Source: Arthrobacter sp. efr-133-TYG-118 (GTDB lineage: Bacteria; Actinomycetota; Actinomycetes; Actinomycetales; Micrococcaceae). From it: a stretch of DNA of 64,000 bases. Under the pieces are notes generated by a model, which made no database searches, was not told the DNA's origin, and saw only the letters and a list, made by a program, of their open reading frames with translations. The position numbers and the translations under genes are program-made. The DNA is taken from positions 62,001 to 126,000 of the forward strand of contig NZ_JARVRH010000002.1 in NCBI RefSeq assembly GCF_030209755.1, read 5' to 3'. Positions 18,363-26,194 of this stretch are shown here, in pieces. Each line of letters starts with the position of its first letter. Position 1 is the stretch's first letter.

Positions 18363-19024
18363 GACTTTTTCCCTTCGGTGGCTGCTGCGTGCGACTTGGC
18401 GTCGCGGGATTTCTTGTCTCCGGCCCACGCCGGGACGCCCAGGATCGGGAATGCGTTGAAATGGATCTGCACGGGGCGGGCATCGTCCGCCTCGGGTTCG
18501 CTCCGGATCTCCTCCAGAAGATTGCGGGCGAAGGCTTCCATGGAGCGGGCGTAGCGGCCGAGCTGCTCGGCCGACATCCGGGCGTTGGCCGTGTTGACGA
18601 TGGCTGCGTCGAGCCAGTCTTCGTCCAAGGAGTCCATGCCGTGTGCCATGAAGTCCGCGAGAACGGCCTGCCTGCTGCGTTCGAACTCGCGGGTTACCAG
18701 CCGCGATGCCTCCTGCGTTGCCGGTGAATGTGCCAACTCGGGCGAAGTGATCTGGATTGCTCCCCTGGGCCGCTCCCACCACCGCTCCCGTGCTGTCCCC
18801 TTGCCTTGGACCTCCTGGACGAAGTCGAACTTGGCAAGTTGCCGCAGGTGGTAGCTCGTGGCGCCGCTGGATTCATCGAGCAGTTCGGCCAGGCTGCAGG
18901 CGGTCTGCGGCCCGTAACGCGACAGCATCTCGAGGATCTGGACGCGCAGGGGGTGTGCGAGCGCTTTGAGGGATGCCGTATCGACCTTGCGGACGGGGAA
19001 TTCAGGCTCTTGAACCTTGTCCAT
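18359..19024 (-). CDS. ArsR-type winged-helix transcriptional regulator
   Basis: 221 residues from the ATG at 19024 (MDKVQEPEFPVRKVD). The N-terminal HTH_20-type domain is LKALAHPLRVQILEMLSRYG followed by SLAELLDESSGATSYHLRQLAKFDFVQEV, and the C-terminal region of about 120 residues is helical. An upstream TTG would extend the protein through an inverted repeat and is rejected. The region directly upstream holds phased CTTTGCAA repeats, a probable autoregulatory operator. An MFS pump gene ends 55 bp upstream of these repeats. Confidence 0.88.
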   Translation of the reverse strand: MDKVQEPEFPVRKVDTASLKALAHPLRVQILEMLSRYGPQTACSLAELLDESSGATSYHLRQLAKFDFVQEVQGKGTARERWWERPRGAIQITSPELAHSPATQEASRLVTREFERSRQAVLADFMAHGMDSLDEDWLDAAIVNTANARMSAEQLGRYARSMEAFARNLLEEIRSEPEADDARPVQIHFNAFPILGVPAWAGDKKSRDAKSHAAATEGKKS

Positions 19025-19039
19025 GCCGGAAACGCTACT

Positions 19040-19089
19040 CTTGCAAAGAAACCTTTGCAAGACTTTCTTTGCAAATCAATCTTTGCGAA
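19040..19089. promoter_or_regulatory. Phased operator array upstream of the ArsR-type gene
   Basis: A perfect inverted repeat CTTGCAAAG (19040-19048) / CTTTGCAAG (19053-19061) is followed by two further direct copies, CTTTGCAAA at 19067 and CTTTGCGAA at 19081, each exactly 14 bp after the previous one. The array occupies the 5' leader of the regulator gene between it and the upstream MFS gene. The regularity suggests cooperative binding of a dimeric winged-helix protein, most simply the adjacent regulator. Confidence 0.65.
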
Positions 19090-19115
19090 CTTGGGCTCGT
19101 CAGGGGAACCACTGG

Positions 19116-20354
19116 TCAGCCCTTGCGGAGCACCCTGCGGAGGGATACGACAGCGAGCACCGTGGCTGCCAGCCCGCACACCACAGTGAAATAGCTGGCA
19201 GCGGCGCCCAGCCCGATGACCGAGGCAGCCAGGCCCAACCCGATGACCGGCACAGCGCTGCCAAGGTAGGTGATGACGTAGACGGTGCTGATGATCTGGG
19301 CATGCCGGGACGCTTCAACCTTGCTGGCAACGTCATTGAACACCAGCCGGAAGGCGATCCCCTGCCCTACCCCTGCGCACAGGCTCGCTGCCACCAGCAG
19401 CACCGGACTGGACAGGGATGCCGCCGCGCCGACCAGCACAATGGAAACTCCCAAGACCGCCAATCCGGCGGGCACGGCGAAACGGCCGCGGACGGTCAGC
19501 AATTGGCTGAGCGCGGACGCTCCGAGCGTCAGTCCGGCGAGCAGACCGGTCATGGGGCGGGATTCGGCGTGCACGACGACGGCGAAGTAGCCGGGCGCGA
19601 GCGAAAGGCAGAATCCGAACACGGCAAAGCTGAGGAATCCCACGCTTGAGGCGAGCCAAAACGCTCCCCTGGCTTCCCGCGATACGGAGGGACGTCGCGG
19701 CGCGAGCACCGTGTAGGGGCGCGGGCCTTCGGCAGGCCGGATCGCCGGGCGTGCTTTGAGAAGCCACAGCGGGACCAGCAATAGGAGCAGGACGGCCGCG
19801 TGAATGAAGAACGGCGTTGACGTGGCACCCGGGAGCAGCGAAAGCAGTCCACCGATGGCGGGACCGGCGGCCACCCCTCCGGAGGAAGACAGCAAAGTGA
19901 AACGGGAAGCCCACTCGGGCCGGGACGGAAGCAATTCACGCAGCGCCGCCGAGCTCGCTCCGGTGGCAAGGCCCACGGCAACGCCCTGGAGCATCCGGCC
20001 GGCCGAGAGCATCAAGAGGTTGTCAGCGTTGGCGAAAACCAGGCCACCGACCAAGCCCACGAGGACAGCCAGCACCAGTGCCGCACGCCTGCCGATATGG
20101 TCCGACCAGTGGCCGGCGAGCATCAGCACAGCCACGAGTGCCAGGACGTAGCTTGCAAAGGCAACTGTCACGCCCAGTGAAGTGATTCCCAGTTCTGCCT
20201 GAAGCAGCGGATACAGCGGACTCGCCAAGTTGGCACCGACCAGCAGTGTGAACATGACGGCGCCGGCCAGGACCAGCCGTGCCGTGGTGGAAGCATCCCA
20301 GCCCCAGCGCCCGGCCGTGGCCTGGCGCATGCGCAGTTCGCTAAAGACAGTCAT
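19116..20354 (-). CDS. MFS transporter
   Basis: 412 residues, twelve predicted membrane segments starting at about residue 25 (TARLVLAGAVMFTLLVGANLASPLYPLLQAELG). Motif A-like GHWSDHIGRRAALVLAV lies after helix 2. This looks like a drug- or metabolite-efflux MFS; the substrate is not evident. It is divergent from an Lrp/AsnC regulator (20523) and lies upstream of the ArsR-type regulator on the same strand, so either could control it. Confidence 0.9.
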   Translation of the reverse strand: MTVFSELRMRQATAGRWGWDASTTARLVLAGAVMFTLLVGANLASPLYPLLQAELGITSLGVTVAFASYVLALVAVLMLAGHWSDHIGRRAALVLAVLVGLVGGLVFANADNLLMLSAGRMLQGVAVGLATGASSAALRELLPSRPEWASRFTLLSSSGGVAAGPAIGGLLSLLPGATSTPFFIHAAVLLLLLVPLWLLKARPAIRPAEGPRPYTVLAPRRPSVSREARGAFWLASSVGFLSFAVFGFCLSLAPGYFAVVVHAESRPMTGLLAGLTLGASALSQLLTVRGRFAVPAGLAVLGVSIVLVGAAASLSSPVLLVAASLCAGVGQGIAFRLVFNDVASKVEASRHAQIISTVYVITYLGSAVPVIGLGLAASVIGLGAAASYFTVVCGLAATVLAVVSLRRVLRKG

Positions 20355-20522
20355 TTCCGTGCCTTCGCCTCAGCGGCCATCACGGAACCTGGCCTTGTGG
20401 GCCGGGACTGGACGGCCCAAAATATTGATGGCAATAGGATGCCGCAAGCCAGCCAGATAGATCAGATGTCCATGAAAGAATTGATCAGAATAGTCAAGAT
20501 TGACGTCCACTGATGACCACAA

Positions 20523-21083
20523 ATGAGCCGGAGTGATGATTTGAATACCCTCGATCCGACGGACCTGAAGATCCTGCTCGGGTTGATCCGTGATCCCAGG
20601 GTTCAGATCGGCGAACTCAGCGAGTCCCTGGGGATTGCGCGCAACACCGCCCAATCGAGGATGCGGCGCCTGGTCCGCTCGGGCGTACTGAACGACGGCG
20701 GTCGCGAGGTCGACCTCGAAAAGGTGGGTTACGACGTCGTCGGCTTCGTGACGTTGGAGGTGACCCACCGGGAACTCGACGGCGTGATCGGAGCACTGCG
20801 CCGCATCCCCCAGGTCCTTGAGGTGCATGAAATTTCAGGGCGGGGAGATCTCTTATGCCGGGTGGTGGCCACCGACACGCACAACCTGCAAACCGCGCTT
20901 CGCTCCATCCTCAGAACCAAAGGCGTCATCCGCACCGAGACGGTCCTTGCCCTGCACACCCATATCCCCTACCGGACAGAGCCGCTCATAGGCAGGCTCG
21001 TGGACGCGGCCGGGACCGCCGGCGCCACGAAACGGGTCAAAACGCAGGTTTCCACCGATTCGCCGGTCAGGGAAGCCGACTAG
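20523..21083 (+). CDS. Lrp/AsnC-family regulator
   Basis: 186 residues. The HTH is LDPTDLKILLGLIRDPRVQIGELSE followed by SLGIARNTAQSRMRRLVRSG, and the RAM domain has VTLEVTHRELDGVIGALRRIPQVLEVHEISGRGDLLCRVVATDTHNL. The C-terminal tail of ~25 residues is unstructured. It is divergent from the MFS transporter across 168 bp that include AT-rich TGATC/GATCA elements. Regulation of that transporter is a reasonable inference. Confidence 0.9.
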   Translation: MSRSDDLNTLDPTDLKILLGLIRDPRVQIGELSESLGIARNTAQSRMRRLVRSGVLNDGGREVDLEKVGYDVVGFVTLEVTHRELDGVIGALRRIPQVLEVHEISGRGDLLCRVVATDTHNLQTALRSILRTKGVIRTETVLALHTHIPYRTEPLIGRLVDAAGTAGATKRVKTQVSTDSPVREAD

Positions 21084-21092
21084 GATTCCAGA

Positions 21093-21518
21093 ATGGATTG
21101 GCTCTCTTCTCTTCAGCACCTCAACTGGCTGGCGATACTCCTGGCCTTCGTTTCCAGCATGGTCATCGGATTTGTCTGGTACATGCCGGCGGTCCTCGGG
21201 AGACGGTGGATGCAGGCTATTGGCAAGACGGAGGAAGACCTCAAGAAGATCGACGGCGGCGCAGGAATCTGGATCCCCATGATGGTGGCCGCAGCACTCA
21301 CGAGCATCCTGCTGGCCGTCCTCATCGGGAAGCTGGGCGTGCAGGGAAGCCTTGCCGCCGGTTTCTTTGCGCTAGTGATTGCGGCCGTCTTCCGCGTCGG
21401 CGGCCACGTCATCCACAACGGTTTTGCGGGCAGGCCGTCCGCCGTGACCCTCATCGACTCCGGCCATGACATCGTGGCCCTGACTATCGCCGGGTCAATC
21501 ATCGGGGCGTTGCAGTAA
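21093..21518 (+). CDS. DUF1761 family membrane protein
   Basis: 141 residues, four membrane segments. Diagnostic features are LNWLAILLAFVSSMVIGFVWYMPAVLGRRWMQ near the N-terminus, a short acidic loop (GKTEEDLKKIDGG) and later helices ending DIVALTIAGSIIGALQ. Function of DUF1761 is unknown. It follows the Lrp gene by 9 bp and precedes corA by 18 bp, so it may share their transcript. Confidence 0.82.
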   Translation: MDWLSSLQHLNWLAILLAFVSSMVIGFVWYMPAVLGRRWMQAIGKTEEDLKKIDGGAGIWIPMMVAAALTSILLAVLIGKLGVQGSLAAGFFALVIAAVFRVGGHVIHNGFAGRPSAVTLIDSGHDIVALTIAGSIIGALQ

Positions 21519-21536
21519 CGGGAGGAGAATAGCCTC

Positions 21537-22532
21537 GTGACCATCATTGACAATGCCGTCTATGTGAACGGTATCCGGACCGCCACTCCGGGAAGCCTCG
21601 AGCAAAGCGTCGAAACGCTGGCCGCCCACGGCGGGATGGTGTGGATTGGACTGTACCGGCCGGACGAGACGGAAATGGCGGCAGTTGCTGCCGAGTTCGG
21701 CCTCCACTTGCTAGCAGTCGAGGACGCCGTCAACGCCCACCAGCGGCCCAAGCTGGAACGCTACGACAACAACCTCTTCACAGTCCTCCGGCCTGCGCGA
21801 TACGTCGACGCTACAGAGACCGTGGAGTTCGGTGAGCTTCACATCTTCACGGGGAAGAACTTCGTCGTCACGGTCCGGCACGCGGAAACTCCCGGGGTGG
21901 CCCAGGTCCGTCGCGATCTGGAAAAACAACCGGAACTGCTGCGCCATGGTCCAGAAGCTGTCCTGTACGCATTGTTGGACCGGGTGGTGGACGACTACGG
22001 CCCTGTGATCTCGGGGCTGGAAAACGACATCGACGAGATCGAGGACCAGCTCTTCGGCGGCGATCCCCTGGTTTCGCGGCGCATTTATGAACTTGCCCGC
22101 GAGGTCATCCAGTTCCAGCGCGCAATCAACCCGCTCCCGGACATGATGGCCTCCCTGAAGCGCGGGTTCGTGAAATACGGAGTCGACATCGAGCTGCAGC
22201 GCAAACTCCGGGATGTGGAGGACCACGTCGAACAAGTAATCTCCCGCGCCAATGGGTTCCGCGACCTGCTCCAAAACGCCCTGACCCTCGACGGGACCCT
22301 GACCGCGAACCGGCAAAACGAGGCGAGCGCGGCACAAAACGAACAAACCAAGAAGATCTCCTCGTGGGCCGCGATCTTCTTTGCACCCGCATTCGTTACC
22401 GGGCTCTACGGCATGAACTTCGACGTCATGCCTGAGCTCCATTGGCCATTCGGCTATCCCATGGCGCTGGGAATGATGGTTGCCGCGGGCTTTATCATGT
22501 ATGTCATCTTCAAGCGGAAGAACTGGCTCTAA
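21537..22532 (+). CDS. corA: CorA-family magnesium/cobalt transporter
   Basis: 331 residues. A large cytoplasmic N-terminal domain (YVNGIRTATPGSLEQSVETL, LAVEDAVNAHQRPKLERYDNNLF) is followed by the long pore helix region and two C-terminal membrane helices. The selectivity signature GMN is present in LYGMNFDVMPE just after the first membrane helix. GTG start at 21537, preceded by GGGAGGAG. Its TAA overlaps the ATG of the next gene (TAATG). Confidence 0.93.
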   Translation: MTIIDNAVYVNGIRTATPGSLEQSVETLAAHGGMVWIGLYRPDETEMAAVAAEFGLHLLAVEDAVNAHQRPKLERYDNNLFTVLRPARYVDATETVEFGELHIFTGKNFVVTVRHAETPGVAQVRRDLEKQPELLRHGPEAVLYALLDRVVDDYGPVISGLENDIDEIEDQLFGGDPLVSRRIYELAREVIQFQRAINPLPDMMASLKRGFVKYGVDIELQRKLRDVEDHVEQVISRANGFRDLLQNALTLDGTLTANRQNEASAAQNEQTKKISSWAAIFFAPAFVTGLYGMNFDVMPELHWPFGYPMALGMMVAAGFIMYVIFKRKNWL

Positions 22533-23062
22533 TGGCTCCCGGACAGGAGGGCTTCAGCAGGGGCAAGATCATCACTCCAGGAACGCCGGCGCAACTCGGA
22601 GCCTTCGGTTTGTTCCAGCCGGTGAAGTCACAAGAGCGGATCCTCACCCCCACAACGCAACGGCTCACCGTCAAAATGGCTGACGACATGCTCTGGGTCA
22701 GTTTCGCGGAACTGTGCGGCGGCCTCATGTCGACGGCGGACTACGCGGCTTTGGCCGAGGACTACGGAACCTGGGTGATCGACGGCGTACCCTCGCCAAC
22801 GATCGAGTCGACTGCCGGGTCCGCACCGGCCTGGCAACGGTTCAGCAATGTGATGGATGTCTTGTACGACCAGGGCATCACGCTGTTCCTGGTGGGCCAA
22901 GGCCCCTTGGACTGGGACCTGGCCGGTGTTCCGGCCCTGGACCCGGCCCACCGGATCGGCGCCCAGCGCGTTGATCTGGGCCGAATCGCAGGCCGCCTGT
23001 CGCTCCTGGGCCGGGTGGAAGCCCCGGAGCCTTTTGAAGAAGTAGAGGCCGGGGGCAGCTGA
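22532..23062 (+). CDS. ZapE/AFG1-like protein reduced to the C-terminal domain
   Basis: 176 residues. The segment MLWVSFAELCGGLMSTADYAALAEDYGTWVIDGVPSP and AWQRFSNVMDVLYDQGITLFLV matches the C-terminal part of ZapE (AFG1-like) ATPases. The P-loop ATPase portion that normally precedes it (about 200 residues) is missing, and no Walker A motif is visible. Its ATG overlaps the corA stop as TAATG, implying translational coupling. It may be a retained domain with a binding role or a decayed gene. An earlier ATG at 22442 is inside corA and is not favoured. Confidence 0.65.
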   Translation: MAPGQEGFSRGKIITPGTPAQLGAFGLFQPVKSQERILTPTTQRLTVKMADDMLWVSFAELCGGLMSTADYAALAEDYGTWVIDGVPSPTIESTAGSAPAWQRFSNVMDVLYDQGITLFLVGQGPLDWDLAGVPALDPAHRIGAQRVDLGRIAGRLSLLGRVEAPEPFEEVEAGGS

Positions 23063-23095
23063 TCGCCGGTTCCGGCGAAAGGTAGGCCCTGGAAT

Positions 23096-23131
23096 CCGCC
23101 CCCTCCGGAACCTAAGCCCAGGAGGGGGCGG
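23096..23131. terminator. GC-rich hairpin between convergent genes
   Basis: A perfect 11-bp inverted repeat, CCGCCCCCTCC (23096-23106) with GGAGGGGGCGG (23121-23131), lies in the 83-bp gap between the ZapE-like gene and the convergent small membrane protein gene. It probably terminates both transcripts. Confidence 0.7.
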
Positions 23132-23145
23132 CGCGGCAGTTGGAC

Positions 23146-23292
23146 CTAGACGCGTGACCTGCCACGGATGAAGTGGAAAATCAGAACGACGACGGCAATA
23201 ACCAGAAGCAGGTGAATGAGCCCGCCGCCGATGCCGCCGATAAAGCCGAGAAGCCAGAGAACGGCGATAATGATGGCTATCCAAAGCAACAT
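23146..23292 (-). CDS. Small hydrophobic membrane protein (48 aa, lmo0937/DUF5670-like)
   Basis: 48 residues: MLLWIAIIIAVLWLLGFIGG, then IGGGLIHLLLVIAVVVLIFHFIRGRSRV. Two membrane segments are separated by a GGIGGG turn, with a basic tail. This matches the compact lmo0937/DUF5670-like proteins common in bacteria, with no known biochemical role and often linked to stress responses. ATG start at 23292 with AAGGAG upstream. It is divergent from the TetR gene; a 28-bp palindrome lies 48 bp upstream. Confidence 0.75.
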   Translation of the reverse strand: MLLWIAIIIAVLWLLGFIGGIGGGLIHLLLVIAVVVLIFHFIRGRSRV

Positions 23293-23339
23293 GTGAGTCT
23301 CCTTGTTTGTTTGCGTGCCCCGGCCGGTGGCCTAGGGCA

Positions 23340-23367
23340 TTCATTAGTAAGTATACTTACTAATGAA
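23340..23367. promoter_or_regulatory. 28-bp perfect palindrome, probable TetR operator
   Basis: Bases 23340-23367 read identically on both strands; the half site is TTCATTAGTAAGTA, centred on the TA step at 23353/23354. It is AT-rich and lies between the divergent small membrane protein and TetR genes, 5 bp before the regulator's apparent start. TetR dimers commonly bind such palindromes, so it is probably an operator for that regulator and possibly for both genes. Confidence 0.75.
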
Positions 23368-23372
23368 GGTAA

Positions 23373-24002
23373 GTGGGTCAGTCAGTGCGGTTTTTCCATT
23401 TGGAAGCCACCATGCGGCGTCTGGGGCAGGAACTGGGCCGGGATCCGATGAGTCTCTACCGGTACGCCGCCAATCGGGCCGCGCTCCTGGACGGAGTGAC
23501 GGAGCTGGTCCTGAAGGAGCTTTCCATCTTCCCGGACCGCCCGGATTGGCAGGCACAGCTGCGGCAGATAGCCCATGACCTGCGCCTGTTGGCGCTCCGG
23601 CACCCAAACGTGGTGCCACTGCTCGTGACCCGCCCGCTGTCGACCCCCTTGGGCCTGCGCCCGCTGGGCACGCTGCGCCCGCTTGAGCAGATCCTCTCGT
23701 TGCTGATCGACGCCGGGTTCGCCCCGGCCGATGCGCTGCACGTCTACCGGGCTTACTACGGGTTCCTGTACGGCCACACCCTCAATGAACTGCAGGAATT
23801 CATCGTGGATCCGGACGAAAACGAAGCGCTGCTACGCCTTGGCCTGCACCGCCTGCCCGCGAAGGAATTTCCCCGCCTCCGCGCCCTTGGCCCGGTGCTC
23901 GCGGACTACGACGGCGCGGCCGAACTGAACCATGGCATCAGCATCCTGCTCGCCGGACTCGCAGCCGCCCTCGTCGGCGAGAAAACCAATCCCAAACACT
24001 GA
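23373..24002 (+). CDS. TetR-family regulator with a shortened DNA-binding N-terminus
   Basis: 209 residues from the GTG at 23373. Helices 2-3 of the TetR HTH are clear (TMRRLGQELGRDPMSLYRY, then AANRAALLDGV), followed by a TetR_C-type ligand domain with LRLLALRHPNVVPLLVTRPL. Only about 14 residues precede TMRRL, whereas family members usually have 25-40 covering helix 1. The upstream DNA is the 28-bp palindrome, and the only alternative ATG (23363) is in another frame. Either helix 1 is replaced by SVRFFHLEA or the 5' end is damaged. Confidence 0.7.
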   Translation: MGQSVRFFHLEATMRRLGQELGRDPMSLYRYAANRAALLDGVTELVLKELSIFPDRPDWQAQLRQIAHDLRLLALRHPNVVPLLVTRPLSTPLGLRPLGTLRPLEQILSLLIDAGFAPADALHVYRAYYGFLYGHTLNELQEFIVDPDENEALLRLGLHRLPAKEFPRLRALGPVLADYDGAAELNHGISILLAGLAAALVGEKTNPKH

Positions 24003-24034
24003 GCGGCACATCTGCGGTGGGTCGGAGCCAAAGG

Positions 24035-24541
24035 CTAGCCGGCACGGAGGCCGCGCGCGTCGAGAGTGGCAACGGCCGTCGTCGGGCCGCCACAGTCTCG
24101 GCCGTCCGGGTAGGTAGTCGTTGGCTTGAGCCTCGCATGGCTCATGCCGATCGATGAGCCAGAGGTGTTGGTGCCCGATGTCGTGAGATCGAGCGGGTGG
24201 TCGTTGATGCTGGCCTCGATACGGACGTCGATGCTTCCGTCCGCCATGCGCAAGGGCACCGCTCGGGGCGCACCGGGCGGGGTCGGCAGGGGAATGGGAC
24301 CGGGTGTAAGCGGCGTCAAGGCGTTGATGGAGAAGCTGTGGCACGTGCCGTCCTGGCACATCTCGATGCCGAGCGTTGCGAGGGTCGCGGCGCGCTCTGC
24401 GGTGACATGCAAAGTCACCAACGAGCCGTAGCCGACAGCCGGGCACACGCTGGGGGATCCACATGACAGGAAGAGCGGCGCCCCGACGGCGAGTACGCCA
24501 AGAACCCAACAGACGCGACCTACCGGACCGAAGCGATGCAT
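24035..24541 (-). CDS. Putative secreted lipoprotein, unknown function
   Basis: 168 residues from the ATG at 24541, which follows a GGGGG stretch. A signal-like segment (VGRVCWVLGVLAVGAPLFLSC) ends in a lipobox-like LFLSC at about residue 24. The mature part is rich in Thr/Gly/Pro (LTPLTPGPIPLPTPPGAP) and contains two more cysteines that could pair. No family is recognised. The 215 bp upstream, to the ferritin gene, hold no other gene. Confidence 0.6.
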   Translation of the reverse strand: MHRFGPVGRVCWVLGVLAVGAPLFLSCGSPSVCPAVGYGSLVTLHVTAERAATLATLGIEMCQDGTCHSFSINALTPLTPGPIPLPTPPGAPRAVPLRMADGSIDVRIEASINDHPLDLTTSGTNTSGSSIGMSHARLKPTTTYPDGRDCGGPTTAVATLDARGLRAG

Positions 24542-24756
24542 CGGGGCCCCCTTACCAGAGTCATGGTAGGTCCCCGTGGCATCCTGCGGAAGAGCAAGGC
24601 CCCCGTCATGCTCGACGGATGCCGACGAACTCCGCAACGAAGAGCGCGTGCACGTTTAATGGGCGCGGGATCCGTCTGGTAACTGGAACTTTGGCGTGAT
24701 TTCCTCCTGTTCAAGAATAAGGAAAGCCATCATGTCCGTTTCCGAAACCGGACACC

Positions 24757-25287
24757 CTAGATCGACCCACCTGCGGTGGGCGGCGCGCCGGTGTCGTTCC
24801 CGCTATCGCCGACTTGTTCCCGGGCGACATAATTCTCGAGGTCGAAGAGGTTGTCCGCGCGCTCCGCGATATTCAGCAAAGTAGTCATCGAGGCCACTTC
24901 TTCGACCTGCTCCTTCAGGAACCACAACATGAATTGCTCGCCGAGGGGATCATTCTGTTCCCTCGCTGCCCGGAAGAGTTCCTCAATGTTGCGGGTGACT
25001 TCTTTTTCCTGGGCCAGCGCCAAGGCAATCGGTTCCCGCACGTCGGCAAAGTCGTTTCGGACGGCCGGAACTCCCGGAATCTCGACCGGCTGATTGCGGT
25101 CCAACATGTACTGGACCATCATCATGGCGTGGTTGCGTTCTTCCAATGACTGCCGGTAGAAGTGTGCTGCAAGCTGCGGTAGATCCTGGCCATCAAAGTA
25201 CACCGCCACCGCGACGTACTGCTGGGACGCAGCGAACTCGTTTCCAACCTGGGCGGACAGGAGCTCATTGAATGTCTTCTTTGCCAT
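24757..25287 (-). CDS. Ferritin (non-heme, iron storage)
   Basis: 176 residues from MAKKTFNELLSAQVGNEFAA. Ferroxidase-site residues are visible: the Glu in QVGNEFAASQQY, the ExxH in SLEERNHAMMM, and later E/Q residues in EVTRNIEELF and FLKEQVEEVASM. It resembles mycobacterial BfrB/bacterial Ftn, which oxidises and stores iron as a 24-mer. The C-terminal tail is extended and disordered (GDSGNDTGAPPTAGGSI). An upstream start at 25377 would run into crcB and is rejected. Confidence 0.93.
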   Translation of the reverse strand: MAKKTFNELLSAQVGNEFAASQQYVAVAVYFDGQDLPQLAAHFYRQSLEERNHAMMMVQYMLDRNQPVEIPGVPAVRNDFADVREPIALALAQEKEVTRNIEELFRAAREQNDPLGEQFMLWFLKEQVEEVASMTTLLNIAERADNLFDLENYVAREQVGDSGNDTGAPPTAGGSI

Positions 25288-25328
25288 GCGCCCGATCCTA
25301 CCTTCGGCCTTTGGCTGCGGACAGCGCC

Positions 25329-25697
25329 TCAGAACAACAGGACCAGCCCGACGCCGGCCGCCGAGGCCCCGACGCATGCCGCCATAGTGCCCACTCCGTT
25401 GAGGAGGGCCAGTCCGGTCCGGCCGCTCTGGACAAGCCGGACGGTTTCCAAGCTTGCCGTACTAAAGGTCGTGTACCCGCCGAGGAATCCTGTGCCGAGA
25501 ATCAGCTGAAGGGATTCGGGAGCCTGATGTGCCATGACCAGTCCCGCCAGGATCCCCATGAGCAGCGACCCGGAGACGTTGATGAAGATAGTGCCCAGCG
25601 GCAGCGCCGTCCGGGCCCAGGAACGGACCACTCCATCCACTATGAAACGGGCAGCCGCACCTGCGCCGCCCGCGAGCGCTATCAGAAGGAGGGTCAT
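25329..25697 (-). CDS. crcB: Fluoride channel CrcB/Fluc, subunit 1
   Basis: 122 residues, four membrane helices. Family signatures are GGAGAAARFIVDG, GTIFINVSGSLLMGIL and LGTGFLGGYTTFSTASLE (the TTFST Na+/F- site). Fluc channels are antiparallel dimers exporting fluoride; a pair of different CrcB proteins suggests a heterodimer. Its ATG overlaps the stop of the second crcB by 4 bp. No fluoride riboswitch is seen upstream. Confidence 0.93.
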   Translation of the reverse strand: MTLLLIALAGGAGAAARFIVDGVVRSWARTALPLGTIFINVSGSLLMGILAGLVMAHQAPESLQLILGTGFLGGYTTFSTASLETVRLVQSGRTGLALLNGVGTMAACVGASAAGVGLVLLF

Positions 25698-26194
25698 GGC
25701 TGAGCCTTCTGCCCCTTTTGGGCGGACTTGTGGCGGAGCGCCCCAAGCCAAATCCCCAGGGTCGTGGCCGCGACACCGCCTAGGAGGCTGGCTACCAGGT
25801 ACCAGATAGCGTCCATCCCGCGTCCTGCTCCGATGAGATGCACAGAGTCCAGCGCCAGGGTGCTGTAGGTGGTGTATGCCCCAAGGAAGCCACTTCCAAG
25901 GCCCAAGCGGGCAATCCGGCGGAGACCGGCGTCGGGCCCGCTCCGGGAGAGTGCTTCGAGGAGCCAGCCAAGCGCGAGCGCGCCGGACAGATTGATGAGC
26001 AGGGTGGGCAGCGGCCACGCGTTTGGCGCCGGAAGGGCCATGCCAAACCCGTAGCGGCTCAAAGCCCCCAGGATTCCGCCGGCGGCGACGAGCAGAACGA
26101 ACCGCCCGTGCAAATGAAGCGGGCGGTGCGGGTGCCGGTCCGGGGGTGTCGTCTGGGATTTGGCTCCCGGCGGGGCGGTGCTGCTTTCCTTCAT
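25694..26194 (-). CDS. crcB: Fluoride channel CrcB/Fluc, subunit 2
   Basis: 166 residues. A ~30-residue polar, His/Pro-rich N-terminal tail precedes four membrane helices with GGILGALSRYGFG, PTLLINLSGALALGWLL and LGSGFLGAYTTYSTLALD. It is longer than its partner because of both tails. It sits between the universal stress protein gene and the other crcB, with 4-bp overlaps at both ends, so the three genes form one operon. Confidence 0.93.
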   Translation of the reverse strand: MKESSTAPPGAKSQTTPPDRHPHRPLHLHGRFVLLVAAGGILGALSRYGFGMALPAPNAWPLPTLLINLSGALALGWLLEALSRSGPDAGLRRIARLGLGSGFLGAYTTYSTLALDSVHLIGAGRGMDAIWYLVASLLGGVAATTLGIWLGALRHKSAQKGQKAQP

